Positions 1-10,978 are shown, numbered from the stretch's first letter. The stretch: DNA of 64,000 nucleotides from Bosea sp. F3-2 (GCF_008253865.1 NZ_CP042331.1:2418001-2482000), one strand, 5' to 3'. A program made the numbers and translations. Notes: generated by a model not told the origin, from the sequence alone.

Positions 1-65
1 TCAGGCAGGTTCTACTTCCTCTGTCGGGCATCGCTCGCAACGACGCCTGAGCAAGGGAGGTTGCC

Positions 66-1667
66 ATGCTCGACGTCACGCGCCGCACCGCACCTCTGGC
101 ATTCGCCGCCATCCTGGCGGCGACCCGTGCTGATGCGGTCCAGGGCCGGATCGTCTTCCACCGGGGCAATGACGGCGATCCGGAAACGCTCGATCCGCAC
201 AAGACCTCGACAGTCGCCGAAGCCCATCTGCTGCGAGACCTGCGCGAAGGCCTCGTCATTCACAACACGAAGGGAGAGGTCGTCCCCGGCGTCGCCGAAA
301 GCTGGACCATGAGCCCGAACGGCAAGCTCTGGCGCTTCACCCTGCGCGCCAATGCGAAATGGTCCAATGGCGACCCGGTTCGTGCCGCCGACTTCGTCTA
401 TTCCTTCCGGCGTATCATCAATCCGGAAACCGGCGCCAGATACGCCAATCTGCTCTATCCGATCCGCAATGCCGAGCCGATCCACAAAGCGACGGCCGGC
501 TCGACCCTCGACGATCTCGGCGTCGTGGCTTCCGGCGATCGGACGCTGGAGATCACGCTCGAACGGCCGACGCCCTATCTGCTCGAACTGCTCACGCACC
601 AGAGCGCCCTGCCCGTCCATCCCGCCAGCACGGCCAAGGCGGCGCAGGAGCCGAGGCGTCCGGAAAACTGGATCACCAACGGCGCCTATCTGCTGAAGGA
701 GTTCGCACCGAACTCGCATATCCGCCTCGATCGGAACCCGCATTTCCACGACGCCGCCAATGTGAAGATCGACACGGTGGTCTTCTATCCAGCCCCCGAT
801 CTCGTGGCGGCGGCCCGGCGCTTCCAGGCCGGCGAGCTGCACCTCACGACCGACATCCCGGCCGACCAGTTCAAGCAGCTGCGCCAGAAGCTCGGCGATC
901 AGGTCCGGATCGGCCCCTATCTCGCGACCTATTTCCTGATCCTCAACAGCGCCAAACCGCCTTTCGACGATGCACGCGTGCGCCGCGCGCTCTCGCTGCA
1001 AATTGACCGCGAGTTCATCGCCGACCGGATCTGGGGCGGGACAATGCTGCCGGCCTACGGCGTGGTGCCTCCCCATATCGGCAACTATGGCGAGCGAGCC
1101 GAGCTCGATTTCCGATACAATTCGGTGCTCGAGCGGGAGGAGGAGGCCAAGCGCCTGCTCGCCTCGGCCGGCTTCGGCAATCGCATTCCGCTTCGGATCG
1201 AATTCCGCTTCAACACCACCGACAACAACCGCCACACCGCCGAGGCGATCGCCGAACAATGGCACGCCATCGGGGTGGAGACCCGCTTCGTCGAGACCGA
1301 CTTCCGCACGCACTTCGCCTATCTGCGCGAAGGCGGGGATTTCGACGTGGCGCGCTATGGCTGGATCGGCGACTACTCCGATCCGCAGAACTTCCTGTTC
1401 CTCTTCCAGAGCGACAACGCCGGCTTCAACATCGGCAAGTACAGCAACCCGCAATTCGACGCGCTGATGAAGCTCGCTGCCGATGAACTCGACATAGCCA
1501 AGCGCGCCGTCATCCTGCGCGAGGCCGACAGCATCGTCATCACCGAAGAGCCCTGGATTCCAGTGCTGCACTATTCGACGAAGAATCTCGTCTCGCCGAA
1601 GCTCACCGGCTTCGAATCGAACCTGCGCGGCGCCATCCCGACACGTTTCCTGAGCCTGCAGGCGTGA
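66..1667 (+). CDS. ABC transporter substrate-binding protein, family 5 (OppA/DppA-like)
   Basis: Periplasmic binding protein predicted to capture oligopeptides or similar solutes for an ABC importer. The 533-residue product has a short N-terminal export signal (Arg-Arg at residues 6-7, hydrophobic stretch, cleavage probably near ADA at 22-24). The mature part opens with the family-5 hallmark GDPETLDPHK, followed by 'VPGVAESW' and 'LRANAKWSNGDPV', all typical of OppA-type proteins. A good ribosome site (AAGGGAGG, 53-60) fixes the ATG at 66. No permease or ATPase follows, so it is an orphan within this window; partners could lie left of the edge or elsewhere. Substrate unknown. Confidence 0.9.
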   Translation: MLDVTRRTAPLAFAAILAATRADAVQGRIVFHRGNDGDPETLDPHKTSTVAEAHLLRDLREGLVIHNTKGEVVPGVAESWTMSPNGKLWRFTLRANAKWSNGDPVRAADFVYSFRRIINPETGARYANLLYPIRNAEPIHKATAGSTLDDLGVVASGDRTLEITLERPTPYLLELLTHQSALPVHPASTAKAAQEPRRPENWITNGAYLLKEFAPNSHIRLDRNPHFHDAANVKIDTVVFYPAPDLVAAARRFQAGELHLTTDIPADQFKQLRQKLGDQVRIGPYLATYFLILNSAKPPFDDARVRRALSLQIDREFIADRIWGGTMLPAYGVVPPHIGNYGERAELDFRYNSVLEREEEAKRLLASAGFGNRIPLRIEFRFNTTDNNRHTAEAIAEQWHAIGVETRFVETDFRTHFAYLREGGDFDVARYGWIGDYSDPQNFLFLFQSDNAGFNIGKYSNPQFDALMKLAADELDIAKRAVILREADSIVITEEPWIPVLHYSTKNLVSPKLTGFESNLRGAIPTRFLSLQA

Positions 1668-1692
1668 CTGTGCGATTTCCGGTGAAAGGCAC

Positions 1693-1788
1693 CGTCATCC
1701 CGGACAAGCCGCGAAGCGGCGCCGATCCGGGATCCATCGAAGAGCTCCGGCGCACTATGATGGATCCCGGGTCAAGCCCGGGATGACG
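1693..1788. repeat. Dispersed intergenic palindrome, GTCATCCCGG type
   Basis: Imperfect inverted repeat of about 96 bp between the binding protein and the aminotransferase. It begins CGTCATCCCGG and ends CCGGGATGACG, with inner complementary blocks GGGATCCATC and GATGGATCCC. It is the first of about ten related copies in the window (others near 2806, 4343, 8337, 32557, 34703, 37165, 43421, 50738, 52081). Transcribed, it would form a long hairpin. Confidence 0.85.
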
Positions 1789-1932
1789 TGTCCGGTTTCC
1801 ACGACCAAATAGTTGGCGCACGGTTTCGCCTTGCAAGCAACGCCGGGCGGCTGCCCGACCTTGATGCTCGCAAGCGCTGCAAAGCTTCGCTAGGAAGGGC
1901 GCGTCCCTTTCCCACCCAGCGGGTCCGCAGCG

Positions 1933-2790
1933 ATGAGCCGTATCGTCTATGTCAATGGCGCCTATCTTCCCGAGGAAGAGGCGAAGATTTCCGTTTTCGA
2001 TCGCGGCTTCATCTTCGGCGACGGCATTTACGAAGTCTCGGCGGTGATCGGCGGCAAGCTCGTCGATTGCGAGGCGCATCTCGCCCGCCTCGAACGCTCC
2101 TGCGGCGAGATCCGGCTTAGCCTCTCCTGGTCGAAGGCCGAGCTCGTCGCGATCCATGAGGAGCTGATCAAGCGCAACAACCTCGACGAAGGCGGCATCT
2201 ACCTGCAAGTCTCGCGCGGCGCCGCCGATCGCGATTTCCCGTTCCCGAAGGACGTCGCGCCCACCCTGGTGATGTTCACCCAGGCCCGCAACTTCGTGAA
2301 TGCGCCTGCGGCGAAGACCGGCATCAAGGTCATCTCGACACCGGACCTGCGCTGGGCCCGCCGCGATATCAAGAGCGTGAACCTCCTCGCCCCCGTGCTC
2401 GCCAAGCAGTTCGCGCTGGAAAGCGGCGCGCAGGAGGCCTGGCTGGTCGAGGACGGCGTGGTGACGGAGGGCGCCTCCTCCACCGCCTGGATCGTCAAGG
2501 GCAAGACGCTGATCTCGCGCCCACTCTCGAACAAGGTGCTGCCCGGCATCACCCGCAAGGCCGTCCTCGCCTATCTGGCGGAGACGGGTTTCTCCTTCGA
2601 GGAGCGCGAATTCACGCTGGAAGAGGCGCTCGACGCCGAGGAGGCCTTCATCACCTCTGCGACCAGCCTCGTCATGCCGGTGACCTCGATCGATGGCCAC
2701 ACCATCCACAACGGCGCGCCCGGCCCGACCGCATTGCGCCTGCGCGAGATCTATATCGCCTATGCCCGCAAGGGCGGCGTTCTGGGCTGA
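1933..2790 (+). CDS. dat: D-amino-acid aminotransferase (class IV PLP aminotransferase)
   Basis: Predicted to exchange amino groups between D-amino acids and 2-oxo acids, typically D-alanine and D-glutamate. The 285-residue length and fold-type IV motifs fit the family: 'FDRGFIFGDGIYE' at residues 22-34, the 'RRDIKSVNLL' block whose Lys147 is the expected PLP Schiff-base lysine, and 'EGASSTAW' near 179. It stands alone on the plus strand, 265 bp after the peptide-binding protein. Branched-chain aminotransferases and aminodeoxychorismate lyase share the fold; the DIKS motif and overall similarity favour the D-specific enzyme. This fits the D-amino-acid genes at 48.6-53.1 kb, although they are not linked. 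Confidence 0.85.
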   Translation: MSRIVYVNGAYLPEEEAKISVFDRGFIFGDGIYEVSAVIGGKLVDCEAHLARLERSCGEIRLSLSWSKAELVAIHEELIKRNNLDEGGIYLQVSRGAADRDFPFPKDVAPTLVMFTQARNFVNAPAAKTGIKVISTPDLRWARRDIKSVNLLAPVLAKQFALESGAQEAWLVEDGVVTEGASSTAWIVKGKTLISRPLSNKVLPGITRKAVLAYLAETGFSFEEREFTLEEALDAEEAFITSATSLVMPVTSIDGHTIHNGAPGPTALRLREIYIAYARKGGVLG

Positions 2791-2805
2791 TCTGCCTTCA
2801 TGCCG

Positions 2806-2898
2806 CGTCATGCTTGCCCTTGTGGCGAGCATCCGCGTCTTGAACACCGCATTTGCGGAAGGAAGACGTGGATGGTCGGGACAAGCCCGACCATGACG
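2806..2898. repeat. Dispersed intergenic palindrome, degenerate copy
   Basis: About 93 bp between the convergent aminotransferase and guanine deaminase genes. Ends are CGTCATG and CATGACG; inner arms ATCCGCGTCTT and AAGACGTGGAT pair with one mismatch. A partial copy (CCCGAGAATGACGG) continues to about 2930, inside the 3' end of the deaminase gene. Lying between convergent genes it could also act as a bidirectional terminator. Confidence 0.7.
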
Positions 2899-2905
2899 GA
2901 TGGCG

Positions 2906-4228
<1,323 letters not shown>

Positions 4229-4342
4229 CACAGCGGGCAGCTCCGGCACAATTCCACATCACATCTGCACCAAATCGAAGCTTCCGGCCAAGCGCGGATC
4301 ATGCCTAATCTGGAGGCATGAAGTCATACATTGCCCGGCCGT

Positions 4343-4449
4343 GGTCATCCCGGACGCAGCGAAGCGGAGATTTGGGATCCATGCCTGAACCTCTTTCGGC
4401 TTCGCTCCGGCATGGATCCCGGGTCTCCCTGCGGTCGCCCGGGATGACC
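4343..4449. repeat. Dispersed intergenic palindrome between guaD and xdhA
   Basis: About 107 bp inverted repeat running from GGTCATCCCGG to CCCGGGATGACC, with inner arms GGGATCCATGCC and GGCATGGATCCC. It lies in the divergent promoter region of guaD and xdhA, ending about 35 bp before the chosen xdhA start, so it is probably in the xdhA leader. Confidence 0.85.
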
Positions 4450-4483
4450 CGCGCGCAGTTGAGTTGCGATGGAGACTCGCCGC

Positions 4484-5974
4484 ATGCGTGAGACGTTGCG
4501 CTTCCTGCTCGGCGACAGGCTGGTCGAACTCGACCGCTGCGACCCGACCCTGACCGTGCTCGACTGGCTGCGCCTCGACCAGCGCATGACCGGCACGAAG
4601 GAGGGCTGCGCCGAGGGCGATTGCGGCGCCTGCACCGTCGTGGTCGGTCGGCTCGACCGTGGCAGCCTGCGCTACGAGGCGATCAACGCCTGCATCCGCT
4701 TCCTGCCAACGCTGGACGGCTGCCAGCTCCTCACCGTCGAGCATCTGAAGGGCGCGGATGGCGGCCTCCACCCGGTCCAGCAGGCGATGGTGGAATGCCA
4801 TGGCTCGCAATGCGGCTTCTGCACGCCGGGCTTCGTGATGTCGCTCTTTGCGCTCAGGCTCAACGAGGCCGAGCCCGATGTCCGACGTATCGAGGATGCG
4901 CTGGCCGGAAATCTCTGTCGCTGCACCGGCTACGAGCCGATCATCGCCGCCGGCCGCCGCATGGACGAGATCGCGCCGCGCGAGGCGGATCGCTTCTTCC
5001 AGAAGCGCGAGGCCGTGGCGAACAGACTCACCGCGCTGAACGATACCGAGACGCTGGCCCTGCAAGGCGAAAGCGGTCGCTTCTACGCACCCGCGACGAT
5101 CGAGGCATTGGCCGAACTCGTCGCCGCGCATCCGCAGGCGACGCTGGTGGCGGGCGCGACCGATGTCGGCCTCTGGGTCACCAAGGCGATGAAGCGGCTC
5201 GATCCGGTGATCTATCTCGGGCGGGTCGAGGCGCTGCACGCCATCACCGACGAGGGCGATCATCTGCGCTTCGGCGCAATGGCGAGCCTTATCGATGTCC
5301 GCGAAGCGCTGGCCGCCCTTTCACGGCAGCTCGACGAGCTGATGCGCCGCTTTGGCGGCGAGCAGGTGCGCAATGCCGGCACGATCGGCGGCAACATCGC
5401 CAATGGCTCGCCGATCGGCGACCTGCCGCCGGGCCTGATCGCGCTCGATGCGACCCTGGTGCTGGCACGACGCACCGAAAGCGGAATTAGGCGCCGCGCC
5501 ATCCCGATCGAAAGCTTCTTCCTCGACTATCGCAAGCAGGACCGGCGCCACGGCGAATTCGTCGAGGCCGCGCTGGTGCCGAAGCTCGCGCGCGGCGTGC
5601 TCTTCCACGCCTCCAAAGTCTCCAAGCGTTTCGACGAAGATATTTCCGCCGTCTGCGGCTCCTTCCTGCTGCGGCTCAGCTCCGATGGCCTGATCTACGA
5701 GGCTCGCCTCGCCTATGGCGGCATGGCCGGCATCCCGAAGCGCGCGGCGGCAGCCGAAGCTGCTCTGGTCGGCCGTCTTTGGAACGAGGAGACCGTCACC
5801 GCCGCAATCGCCGCGCTGCCGCTGGACTTCACGCCGCTCGACGATATGCGCGCCTCGGCGCATTATCGGCTGACAATCGCCGGCAACCTGCTGCGGCGTT
5901 TCCTGATCGAGACGACGCAGCCCGACGCGAAAACGCGGGTCGCCGGCCTGCTGGCGGAGGCCGCTCATGGCTGA
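4484..5974 (+). CDS. xdhA: Xanthine dehydrogenase small subunit (2Fe-2S and FAD domains)
   Basis: Electron-transfer subunit of xanthine dehydrogenase, which oxidises hypoxanthine and xanthine to urate. Order of domains: N-terminal plant-type 2Fe-2S (Cys42, Cys47, Cys50 in KEGCAEGDCGAC), all-helical 2Fe-2S domain ('QCGFCTPGF' and 'NLCRCTGY'), then an FAD-binding domain with 'VAGATDVG' near residue 225 and 'GGNIANGSPIGD', and a C-terminal CO-dehydrogenase flavoprotein domain. About 496 residues, as expected for bacterial XdhA. The ATG at 4484 has GGAG eight bases upstream; an in-frame ATG at 4469 has none. Overlaps xdhB by eight bases. Confidence 0.95.
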   Translation: MRETLRFLLGDRLVELDRCDPTLTVLDWLRLDQRMTGTKEGCAEGDCGACTVVVGRLDRGSLRYEAINACIRFLPTLDGCQLLTVEHLKGADGGLHPVQQAMVECHGSQCGFCTPGFVMSLFALRLNEAEPDVRRIEDALAGNLCRCTGYEPIIAAGRRMDEIAPREADRFFQKREAVANRLTALNDTETLALQGESGRFYAPATIEALAELVAAHPQATLVAGATDVGLWVTKAMKRLDPVIYLGRVEALHAITDEGDHLRFGAMASLIDVREALAALSRQLDELMRRFGGEQVRNAGTIGGNIANGSPIGDLPPGLIALDATLVLARRTESGIRRRAIPIESFFLDYRKQDRRHGEFVEAALVPKLARGVLFHASKVSKRFDEDISAVCGSFLLRLSSDGLIYEARLAYGGMAGIPKRAAAAEAALVGRLWNEETVTAAIAALPLDFTPLDDMRASAHYRLTIAGNLLRRFLIETTQPDAKTRVAGLLAEAAHG

Positions 5975-8309
5975 CGCACGTCGCAAGCTCGATATCGGAC
6001 TGGAGAGCGGCCCCGTCGGCAGCGCCCGCATTCATGACTCCGCGCCCAAGCATGTCGCGGGCGAAGCGCTCTATATCGACGACATCGCCGAACCGGCCGG
6101 GCTGCTGCACGCTTATCTCGGCACAAGCGCGATCGCCCATGGCCGGCTGCGCTCGCTCGATCTCGGAGCGGTCAGGTCTGCGCCAGGCGTCGTCACCGTG
6201 CTGACGGCGGCGGATATCCCCGGCGCCAACGACATCTCCTCGACGCATCTGCATGACGAGCCCGTCTTCGCGACCGAGCGCATCCTGTTCCACGGCCAGC
6301 CGCTCTTCGCCGTGGTGGCTGAAACCCGCGAGCAGGCGCGGCACGCCGCGACGCTGGCGAAGGCGGATTATGCCGAGGAAGCCCCGCTGATCGACATCGC
6401 CGCCGCGCGCGAAGCCGGAGGCAAGCTCGTCACCGCGCCGCTCAAGTTGGAGCGCGGTGACGTCGCGGCGGCCATGGCCGCGAGCTCGCGCCAGCTGAAG
6501 GGCTCGATGGCGATCGGCGGGCAGGAGCATTTCTATCTCGAAGGACAGGTCGCGCTGGCGATCCCCGGCGAGGACGAGGATATGGCGGTGCTGGTCTCGA
6601 CCCAGCATCCGAGCGAGGTCCAGCACATGGTCGCGGCCGTGCTCGGCGTCGGCTCGCACGCTGTCACGGTCGAGGTCCGGCGCATGGGCGGCGGCTTCGG
6701 CGGCAAGGAGACGCAGGCCAATCTCTTCGCCTGCGTCGCAGCGCTCTGCGCCCGCAAGCTGAAGCGGCCGGTCAAGCTCCGGCCCGACCGCGACGACGAC
6801 ATGGCGATCACCGGCAAGCGCCACGATTTCGTCTGCGACTACGAGATCGGCTTCGATGACGAAGGCCGCATCCATGCGGTCGACGCCGTCTATGCGGCGC
6901 GCTGCGGCTGGAACGCCGACCTCTCCGGTCCGGTGACCGACCGCGCCCTCTTCCACATGGACAATTGCTATTTCTACCCGGCGGTGCGCGCCCGCTCCGA
7001 GCCCCTCTTCACCCATACCTGCTCGAACACCGCCTTCCGCGGCTTCGGCGGGCCGCAGGGTATGGTCGGCGCCGAACGCTTCATCGAGGAGGTTGCCTAC
7101 GCCACCGGGCTCGACCCGCTGGAGGTGCGCAGGCGCAACCTCTACGGCGCAGCCGATCGCAACGTCACGCCCTATCACCAGACGGTCGAGGACAATATCG
7201 CGGCCGAGGTCATCGCCGAGCTGGAACAGTGCTGCGACTATCAGGCGCGCAAGGCGGCAATCCGCGAGGCCAATGCCGGGAACCCCATCGTCAAGCGCGG
7301 GATCGCGCTGACGCCGGTGAAGTTCGGCATCTCCTTCACCGCGACCTGGTTCAACCAGGCCGGGGCGCTGGTGCATGTCTATACCGACGGCACGGTCGCG
7401 CTGAACCATGGCGGCACCGAGATGGGGCAAGGACTCTACGTCAAGGTGGCGCAGGTGGTGGCGCAGGCCTTCGGCATCGAGCTCGACCAGATCAAGATCA
7501 CCGCGACGACCACCGGCAAGGTGCCGAACACCTCGGCCACCGCCGCCTCTTCCGGCTCCGATCTCAACGGCATGGCGGCGCTCGACGCCTGCGAGACGAT
7601 CAAGAAGCGGCTCACTGCCTTCGCCGCGAAGCACTGGCAGGAACGGCCCGAGGACGTCGCCTTCCTGCCCGGGCTCGTGAAGGTCGGCGCCCGCGAGATC
7701 ACCTTCAAGGAACTGGTCGCCGCCGCCTATATGGCGCGCACCCAGCTTTCGGCGACGGGCTTCTACGCGACGCCAAAAATCCATTGGGACCGCAAGGCCG
7801 GGCGCGGCCACCCGTTCTATTATTTCGCCTATGGCGCGGCAGCGGCCGAGGTCGCGATCGACACGCTGACCGGCGAATACAAGGTCGAGCGCGTCGATAT
7901 CCTCCACGACTGCGGGCAGTCGCTGAACCCGGCGATCGACAAGGGCCAGATCGAGGGTGGCTTCGTACAGGGCGTGGGCTGGCTGACGACGGAAGAGCTG
8001 GTCTGGGACAAGAAGGGGCGGCTGTGGACCCACGCACCCTCGACCTACAAGATCCCTGTCGCCTCCGACCGGCCGCGCATATTCAACGTCCATCTCCTGG
8101 AGAATGCGCCGAACCGCGAGCCGACGATCCACCGCTCCAAGGCCGTCGGCGAGCCGCCGCTGATGCTGGCGATTTCGGTCCTGCACGCGCTGTCGGATGC
8201 CGTGGCGAGCGTCGGCGATTACCGGATCTGCCCGCGCCTCGATGCCCCGGCGACGCCGGAGCGTGTGCTGGATGCGGTGGAGCGCGTCAGAGCGGAGGCG
8301 GCGCGATGA
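5967..8309 (+). CDS. xdhB: Xanthine dehydrogenase large, molybdopterin-binding subunit
   Basis: Catalytic molybdenum subunit where purine hydroxylation takes place. The 780-residue product has the a/b hammerhead domain first (residues about 25-130), then the molybdopterin domains with 'GGGFGGKE' near 240, 'FRGFGGPQG' near 355, and the conserved active-site glutamate in 'GEPPLML' near 730. Start ATG lies inside the end of xdhA with GGAGG just upstream, indicating translational coupling. The order xdhA-xdhB-xdhC is the usual proteobacterial operon. Substrate specificity for xanthine is inferred from family and from the adjacent guanine deaminase. Confidence 0.95.
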   Translation: MADARRKLDIGLESGPVGSARIHDSAPKHVAGEALYIDDIAEPAGLLHAYLGTSAIAHGRLRSLDLGAVRSAPGVVTVLTAADIPGANDISSTHLHDEPVFATERILFHGQPLFAVVAETREQARHAATLAKADYAEEAPLIDIAAAREAGGKLVTAPLKLERGDVAAAMAASSRQLKGSMAIGGQEHFYLEGQVALAIPGEDEDMAVLVSTQHPSEVQHMVAAVLGVGSHAVTVEVRRMGGGFGGKETQANLFACVAALCARKLKRPVKLRPDRDDDMAITGKRHDFVCDYEIGFDDEGRIHAVDAVYAARCGWNADLSGPVTDRALFHMDNCYFYPAVRARSEPLFTHTCSNTAFRGFGGPQGMVGAERFIEEVAYATGLDPLEVRRRNLYGAADRNVTPYHQTVEDNIAAEVIAELEQCCDYQARKAAIREANAGNPIVKRGIALTPVKFGISFTATWFNQAGALVHVYTDGTVALNHGGTEMGQGLYVKVAQVVAQAFGIELDQIKITATTTGKVPNTSATAASSGSDLNGMAALDACETIKKRLTAFAAKHWQERPEDVAFLPGLVKVGAREITFKELVAAAYMARTQLSATGFYATPKIHWDRKAGRGHPFYYFAYGAAAAEVAIDTLTGEYKVERVDILHDCGQSLNPAIDKGQIEGGFVQGVGWLTTEELVWDKKGRLWTHAPSTYKIPVASDRPRIFNVHLLENAPNREPTIHRSKAVGEPPLMLAISVLHALSDAVASVGDYRICPRLDAPATPERVLDAVERVRAEAAR

Positions 8310-8336
8310 GAGGTGTCAAAGCCCCTGTCCAATGCA

Positions 8337-8413
8337 CGTCATGCTCGGGCTCGACCCGAGCATCTCCTGCAGAAGATTCTCGGGTCTCCGCTTCGCTCCG
8401 CCCGAGAATGACG
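8337..8413. repeat. Dispersed intergenic palindrome between xdhB and xdhC
   Basis: About 77 bp. Outer arms CGTCATGCTCGGG and CCCGAGAATGACG pair at 12 of 13 positions, and a nested hairpin CTCGGG/CCCGAG lies in the left half. It interrupts the otherwise compact xdh operon, so it is presumably transcribed and could stabilise the upstream or attenuate the downstream message. Confidence 0.8.
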
Positions 8414-8429
8414 ACGGGGTGAGCAGCGC

Positions 8430-9272
8430 ATGACCCTCGCCTCCTTCCTCGCCACTCATCATCACGAAGGCATCGTTCTGGTCCGGATCGAGGTGGCGGA
8501 AGGCTCGACGCCGCGTGAAGCCGGCGCCTGCATGGCGGTGAGCTCCGCTGCCATCGCCGGGACCATCGGCGGCGGACAGCTCGAATTCCACTGCATCGAC
8601 CTCGCCCGGCACATGTTGAGCGAGGGCGCCGAGGACCAGCTGCTCGACATCCCGCTCGGCCCGCAGATGGGGCAGTGCTGCGGCGGGCGGGTGCGCGTTT
8701 CGCTGCGCCATGCCGGCGCGACCGAGATCGCCCTGCTCACTGCCCGCGAAAAGGCTGAAGCGGCGGCCCGGCCCCCGGTCCTGATCTTCGGAGCCGGCCA
8801 TACCGGCCGGGCCCTGGCGAAGGCGCTGGCGCCCCTGCCCTTCTCGGTTTCGCTGATCGATGACCGTGACGACGTCATGAGCGGGTTGCCACCGGCCGTC
8901 ACCTGCATCCGCATGGCCGATCCCGTCGATGCGATCGCGAGCGCCCCGGCAAAGGCCACCTTTGTCGTGCTCTCGCACAGCCACGCGCTCGACTATCGGC
9001 TGACCGAGGCCGCGTTGGCGCGCGGCGATACGGCCTATGTCGGCATGATCGGCTCGGCCACCAAGCGCGCCCGCTTCGAATCCAGCTTCCTACGTGCCGG
9101 TGGCCGCCGCGAGGCGCTGGCGCGGCTGACCTGCCCGATCGGCGGTTCGGATGTGGACGACAAGCGCCCGGAGGTGATCGCGGCCTTGACGGCGGCCGAG
9201 CTGGTGCGTTGCTTGCTTGGCCGCCGGACCCCGGCGAAAGGGAGACGCTCGAGACATGAATCAGCCGCGTGA
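8430..9272 (+). CDS. xdhC: Xanthine dehydrogenase accessory protein XdhC
   Basis: Chaperone that binds molybdenum cofactor, has it sulfurated and inserts it into XdhB; it is not part of the mature enzyme. The 280-residue product has the N-terminal XdhC/CoxI domain ('EGSTPREAGACM' near 27, 'GTIGGGQLE' near 47, 'MGQCCGGRV' with paired cysteines near 88) and a C-terminal Rossmann-like domain with 'GAGHTGRALAKAL' near 121 and 'GMIGSATKRARF'. Follows xdhB after a palindrome and overlaps the ABC ATPase gene by 17 bases, tying enzyme maturation and importer into one transcription unit. Confidence 0.94.
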   Translation: MTLASFLATHHHEGIVLVRIEVAEGSTPREAGACMAVSSAAIAGTIGGGQLEFHCIDLARHMLSEGAEDQLLDIPLGPQMGQCCGGRVRVSLRHAGATEIALLTAREKAEAAARPPVLIFGAGHTGRALAKALAPLPFSVSLIDDRDDVMSGLPPAVTCIRMADPVDAIASAPAKATFVVLSHSHALDYRLTEAALARGDTAYVGMIGSATKRARFESSFLRAGGRREALARLTCPIGGSDVDDKRPEVIAALTAAELVRCLLGRRTPAKGRRSRHESAA

Positions 9273-10800
9273 GCAGGAAGTGCCGCCGCGGCTGGCGCTC
9301 GCCCATGTCTCCAAAAGCTTCCCGGGCGTAAAGGCCAATGACGATATCAGTCTAAGCGTCAAACCCGGCGAGGTTCATGCCCTGCTCGGCGAGAACGGCG
9401 CCGGCAAGTCGACGCTGGTCAAGATCATCTACGGCGTGCAGCAGGCCGACGAGGGCACCATTCACTGGAATGGCGAGGTGGTCGCGGTCCCCTCGCCCAA
9501 GGCTGCGCGCAAGCTCGGCATCGGCATGGTGTTTCAGCACTTCTCGCTGTTCGACGCGATGACGGTGATCGAGAACATCGCTCTCGGCCTTGACGAAGCA
9601 GTTGATCGCGAAGAGCTGAAGCGGCGCGTCGCCGCGATCCTGCAATCCTACTCGCTGCCGCTTGATCCGGAGCGGGAGGTGCACACGCTCTCCGTCGGCG
9701 AGCGCCAGCGCATCGAGATCGTGCGCTGCCTGCTGCAGAAGCCGAAGCTCCTGATCATGGACGAGCCGACCTCGGTGCTGACGCCACAGGAGGTCGAACG
9801 CCTGTTCGAGACGCTGCGCCAGATCGCACTGGGCGGCTGCTCGATCCTCTACATCTCGCACAAGCTGCATGAGATCAAGGCGCTCTGCGACAGCGCCACC
9901 ATCCTGCGCGGCGGGCGGGTCGTGGCGATCTGCGATCCAAAGACCGAGACGACCAAGCGCATGGCCGAGCTGATGATCGGCGCGGAACTGCGCAAGATCG
10001 AGCATGGCAAGGCGGCCGGCGGCGGCGCTGTCCGGCTGGCCGCCAAGGGACTGTCCCTGCCCGGCGAGCCGCCTTTCGGCACCGATCTGGAGAACGTCAC
10101 GTTCGAGGCGCGGGCCGGCGAGATCCTCGGCATCGCCGGCGTCGCCGGCAACGGCCAGGCGGAATTGCTGACCGCGCTCTCGGGCGAGCAACTGGCTGCC
10201 AATGCCGAGGCGATCAGGCTCGACGGCAAGGCCATCGGCCTGGAGGGCGCCGGCGCCCGCCGGGCGCTCGGCCTCGCCTGCGTCCCCGAGGAGCGCAACG
10301 GCCATGCCGCCGTGCCGGATTTCTCGCTCGCCGACAACGGCATCCTGACCGCGCGCCATCGGCTGCCGCTGGCGCCGCACGGCTTCATCAGCCGCAGCAA
10401 CGTGAAGCGCTTCGCCGACAGCGTCATCCGCCTCTTCGACGTCAGAACCACCGGCAATGCCGCGCTCGCCCGCTCGCTCTCGGGCGGAAACCTGCAGAAG
10501 TTCATCATGGGCCGCGAGATCGGCCAGCAACCAGCCGTGCTCGTCGTCTCGCAGCCGACCTGGGGAGTCGATGCCGGCGCCGCGGCCGCGATCCGGCAGG
10601 AACTCGTCGACCTCGCCGCCAAAGGCTCGGCCGTGGTGGTGATCTCGCAGGATCTCGACGAGCTGCTCGAGCTCGCCGACCGGCTCTGCGTCATCAATGA
10701 AGGCCAGCTCTCGGCACCGCGTCCGGTCGCGAGCCTGGGCATCGACGAGATCGGCCTGATGATGGGCGGCGTCCATGGCGCGGAGGCAGCCCATGCTTGA
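9256..10800 (+). CDS. ABC importer ATPase with two nucleotide-binding domains (BMP/Nup purine or nucleoside type)
   Basis: Energises a BMP-family importer. The 514-residue product carries two fused ATPase domains like sugar and nucleoside importers. The first has Walker A GENGAGKST, signature 'LSVGERQRIEI' and Walker B 'LLIMDEPTSVL'. The second has 'LSGGNLQKF' but a degenerate Walker B (VLVVSQPTWGVD, with Gln where the catalytic Glu is expected), as is common in this family. The ATG at 9256 is chosen because GGGAG lies 11 bases upstream; an in-frame TTG at 9217 would sit deeper in xdhC. Placement after xdhABC suggests a purine base or nucleoside substrate, which is inference. Confidence 0.93.
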   Translation: MNQPREQEVPPRLALAHVSKSFPGVKANDDISLSVKPGEVHALLGENGAGKSTLVKIIYGVQQADEGTIHWNGEVVAVPSPKAARKLGIGMVFQHFSLFDAMTVIENIALGLDEAVDREELKRRVAAILQSYSLPLDPEREVHTLSVGERQRIEIVRCLLQKPKLLIMDEPTSVLTPQEVERLFETLRQIALGGCSILYISHKLHEIKALCDSATILRGGRVVAICDPKTETTKRMAELMIGAELRKIEHGKAAGGGAVRLAAKGLSLPGEPPFGTDLENVTFEARAGEILGIAGVAGNGQAELLTALSGEQLAANAEAIRLDGKAIGLEGAGARRALGLACVPEERNGHAAVPDFSLADNGILTARHRLPLAPHGFISRSNVKRFADSVIRLFDVRTTGNAALARSLSGGNLQKFIMGREIGQQPAVLVVSQPTWGVDAGAAAAIRQELVDLAAKGSAVVVISQDLDELLELADRLCVINEGQLSAPRPVASLGIDEIGLMMGGVHGAEAAHA

Positions 10801-10826
10801 TGCTCCCATTGAGCAGGCGCTGGAAA

Positions 10827-10978
10827 CCCCTCCCCCCTGTGGGGAGGGGAAGGGGTGGGGGGCGAAAAGTCGGGCCGCGCGGCCGGGACTATTCACCGTT
10901 CCGCCGATACCGGCAACGCCTCACCAAGCGGCACCACCCCCATCCCCATACCCTTCCCCACAAGGGGGAAGGGAGGAG
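10827..10978. repeat. GC-rich intergenic palindromic element, copy 1
   Basis: About 150 bp between the ATPase and first permease. The left arm contains CCCCTGTGGGGAGGGGAAGG and the right arm CCTTCCCCACAAGGGGG, which are reverse complements with few mismatches. The core carries CCAAGCGGCACC. A second copy at 12134-12279 has the reverse complement of this core (GTGCCGCTTGG), so the two copies lie in opposite orientation on either side of the first permease gene. Confidence 0.8.

Noticed and set aside
5829..8186. Minus-strand frame of 785 residues opposite xdhA and xdhB
   Set aside because: Shadow of xdhA/xdhB; the product lacks motifs and the sense strand has all molybdopterin and iron-sulfur motifs.
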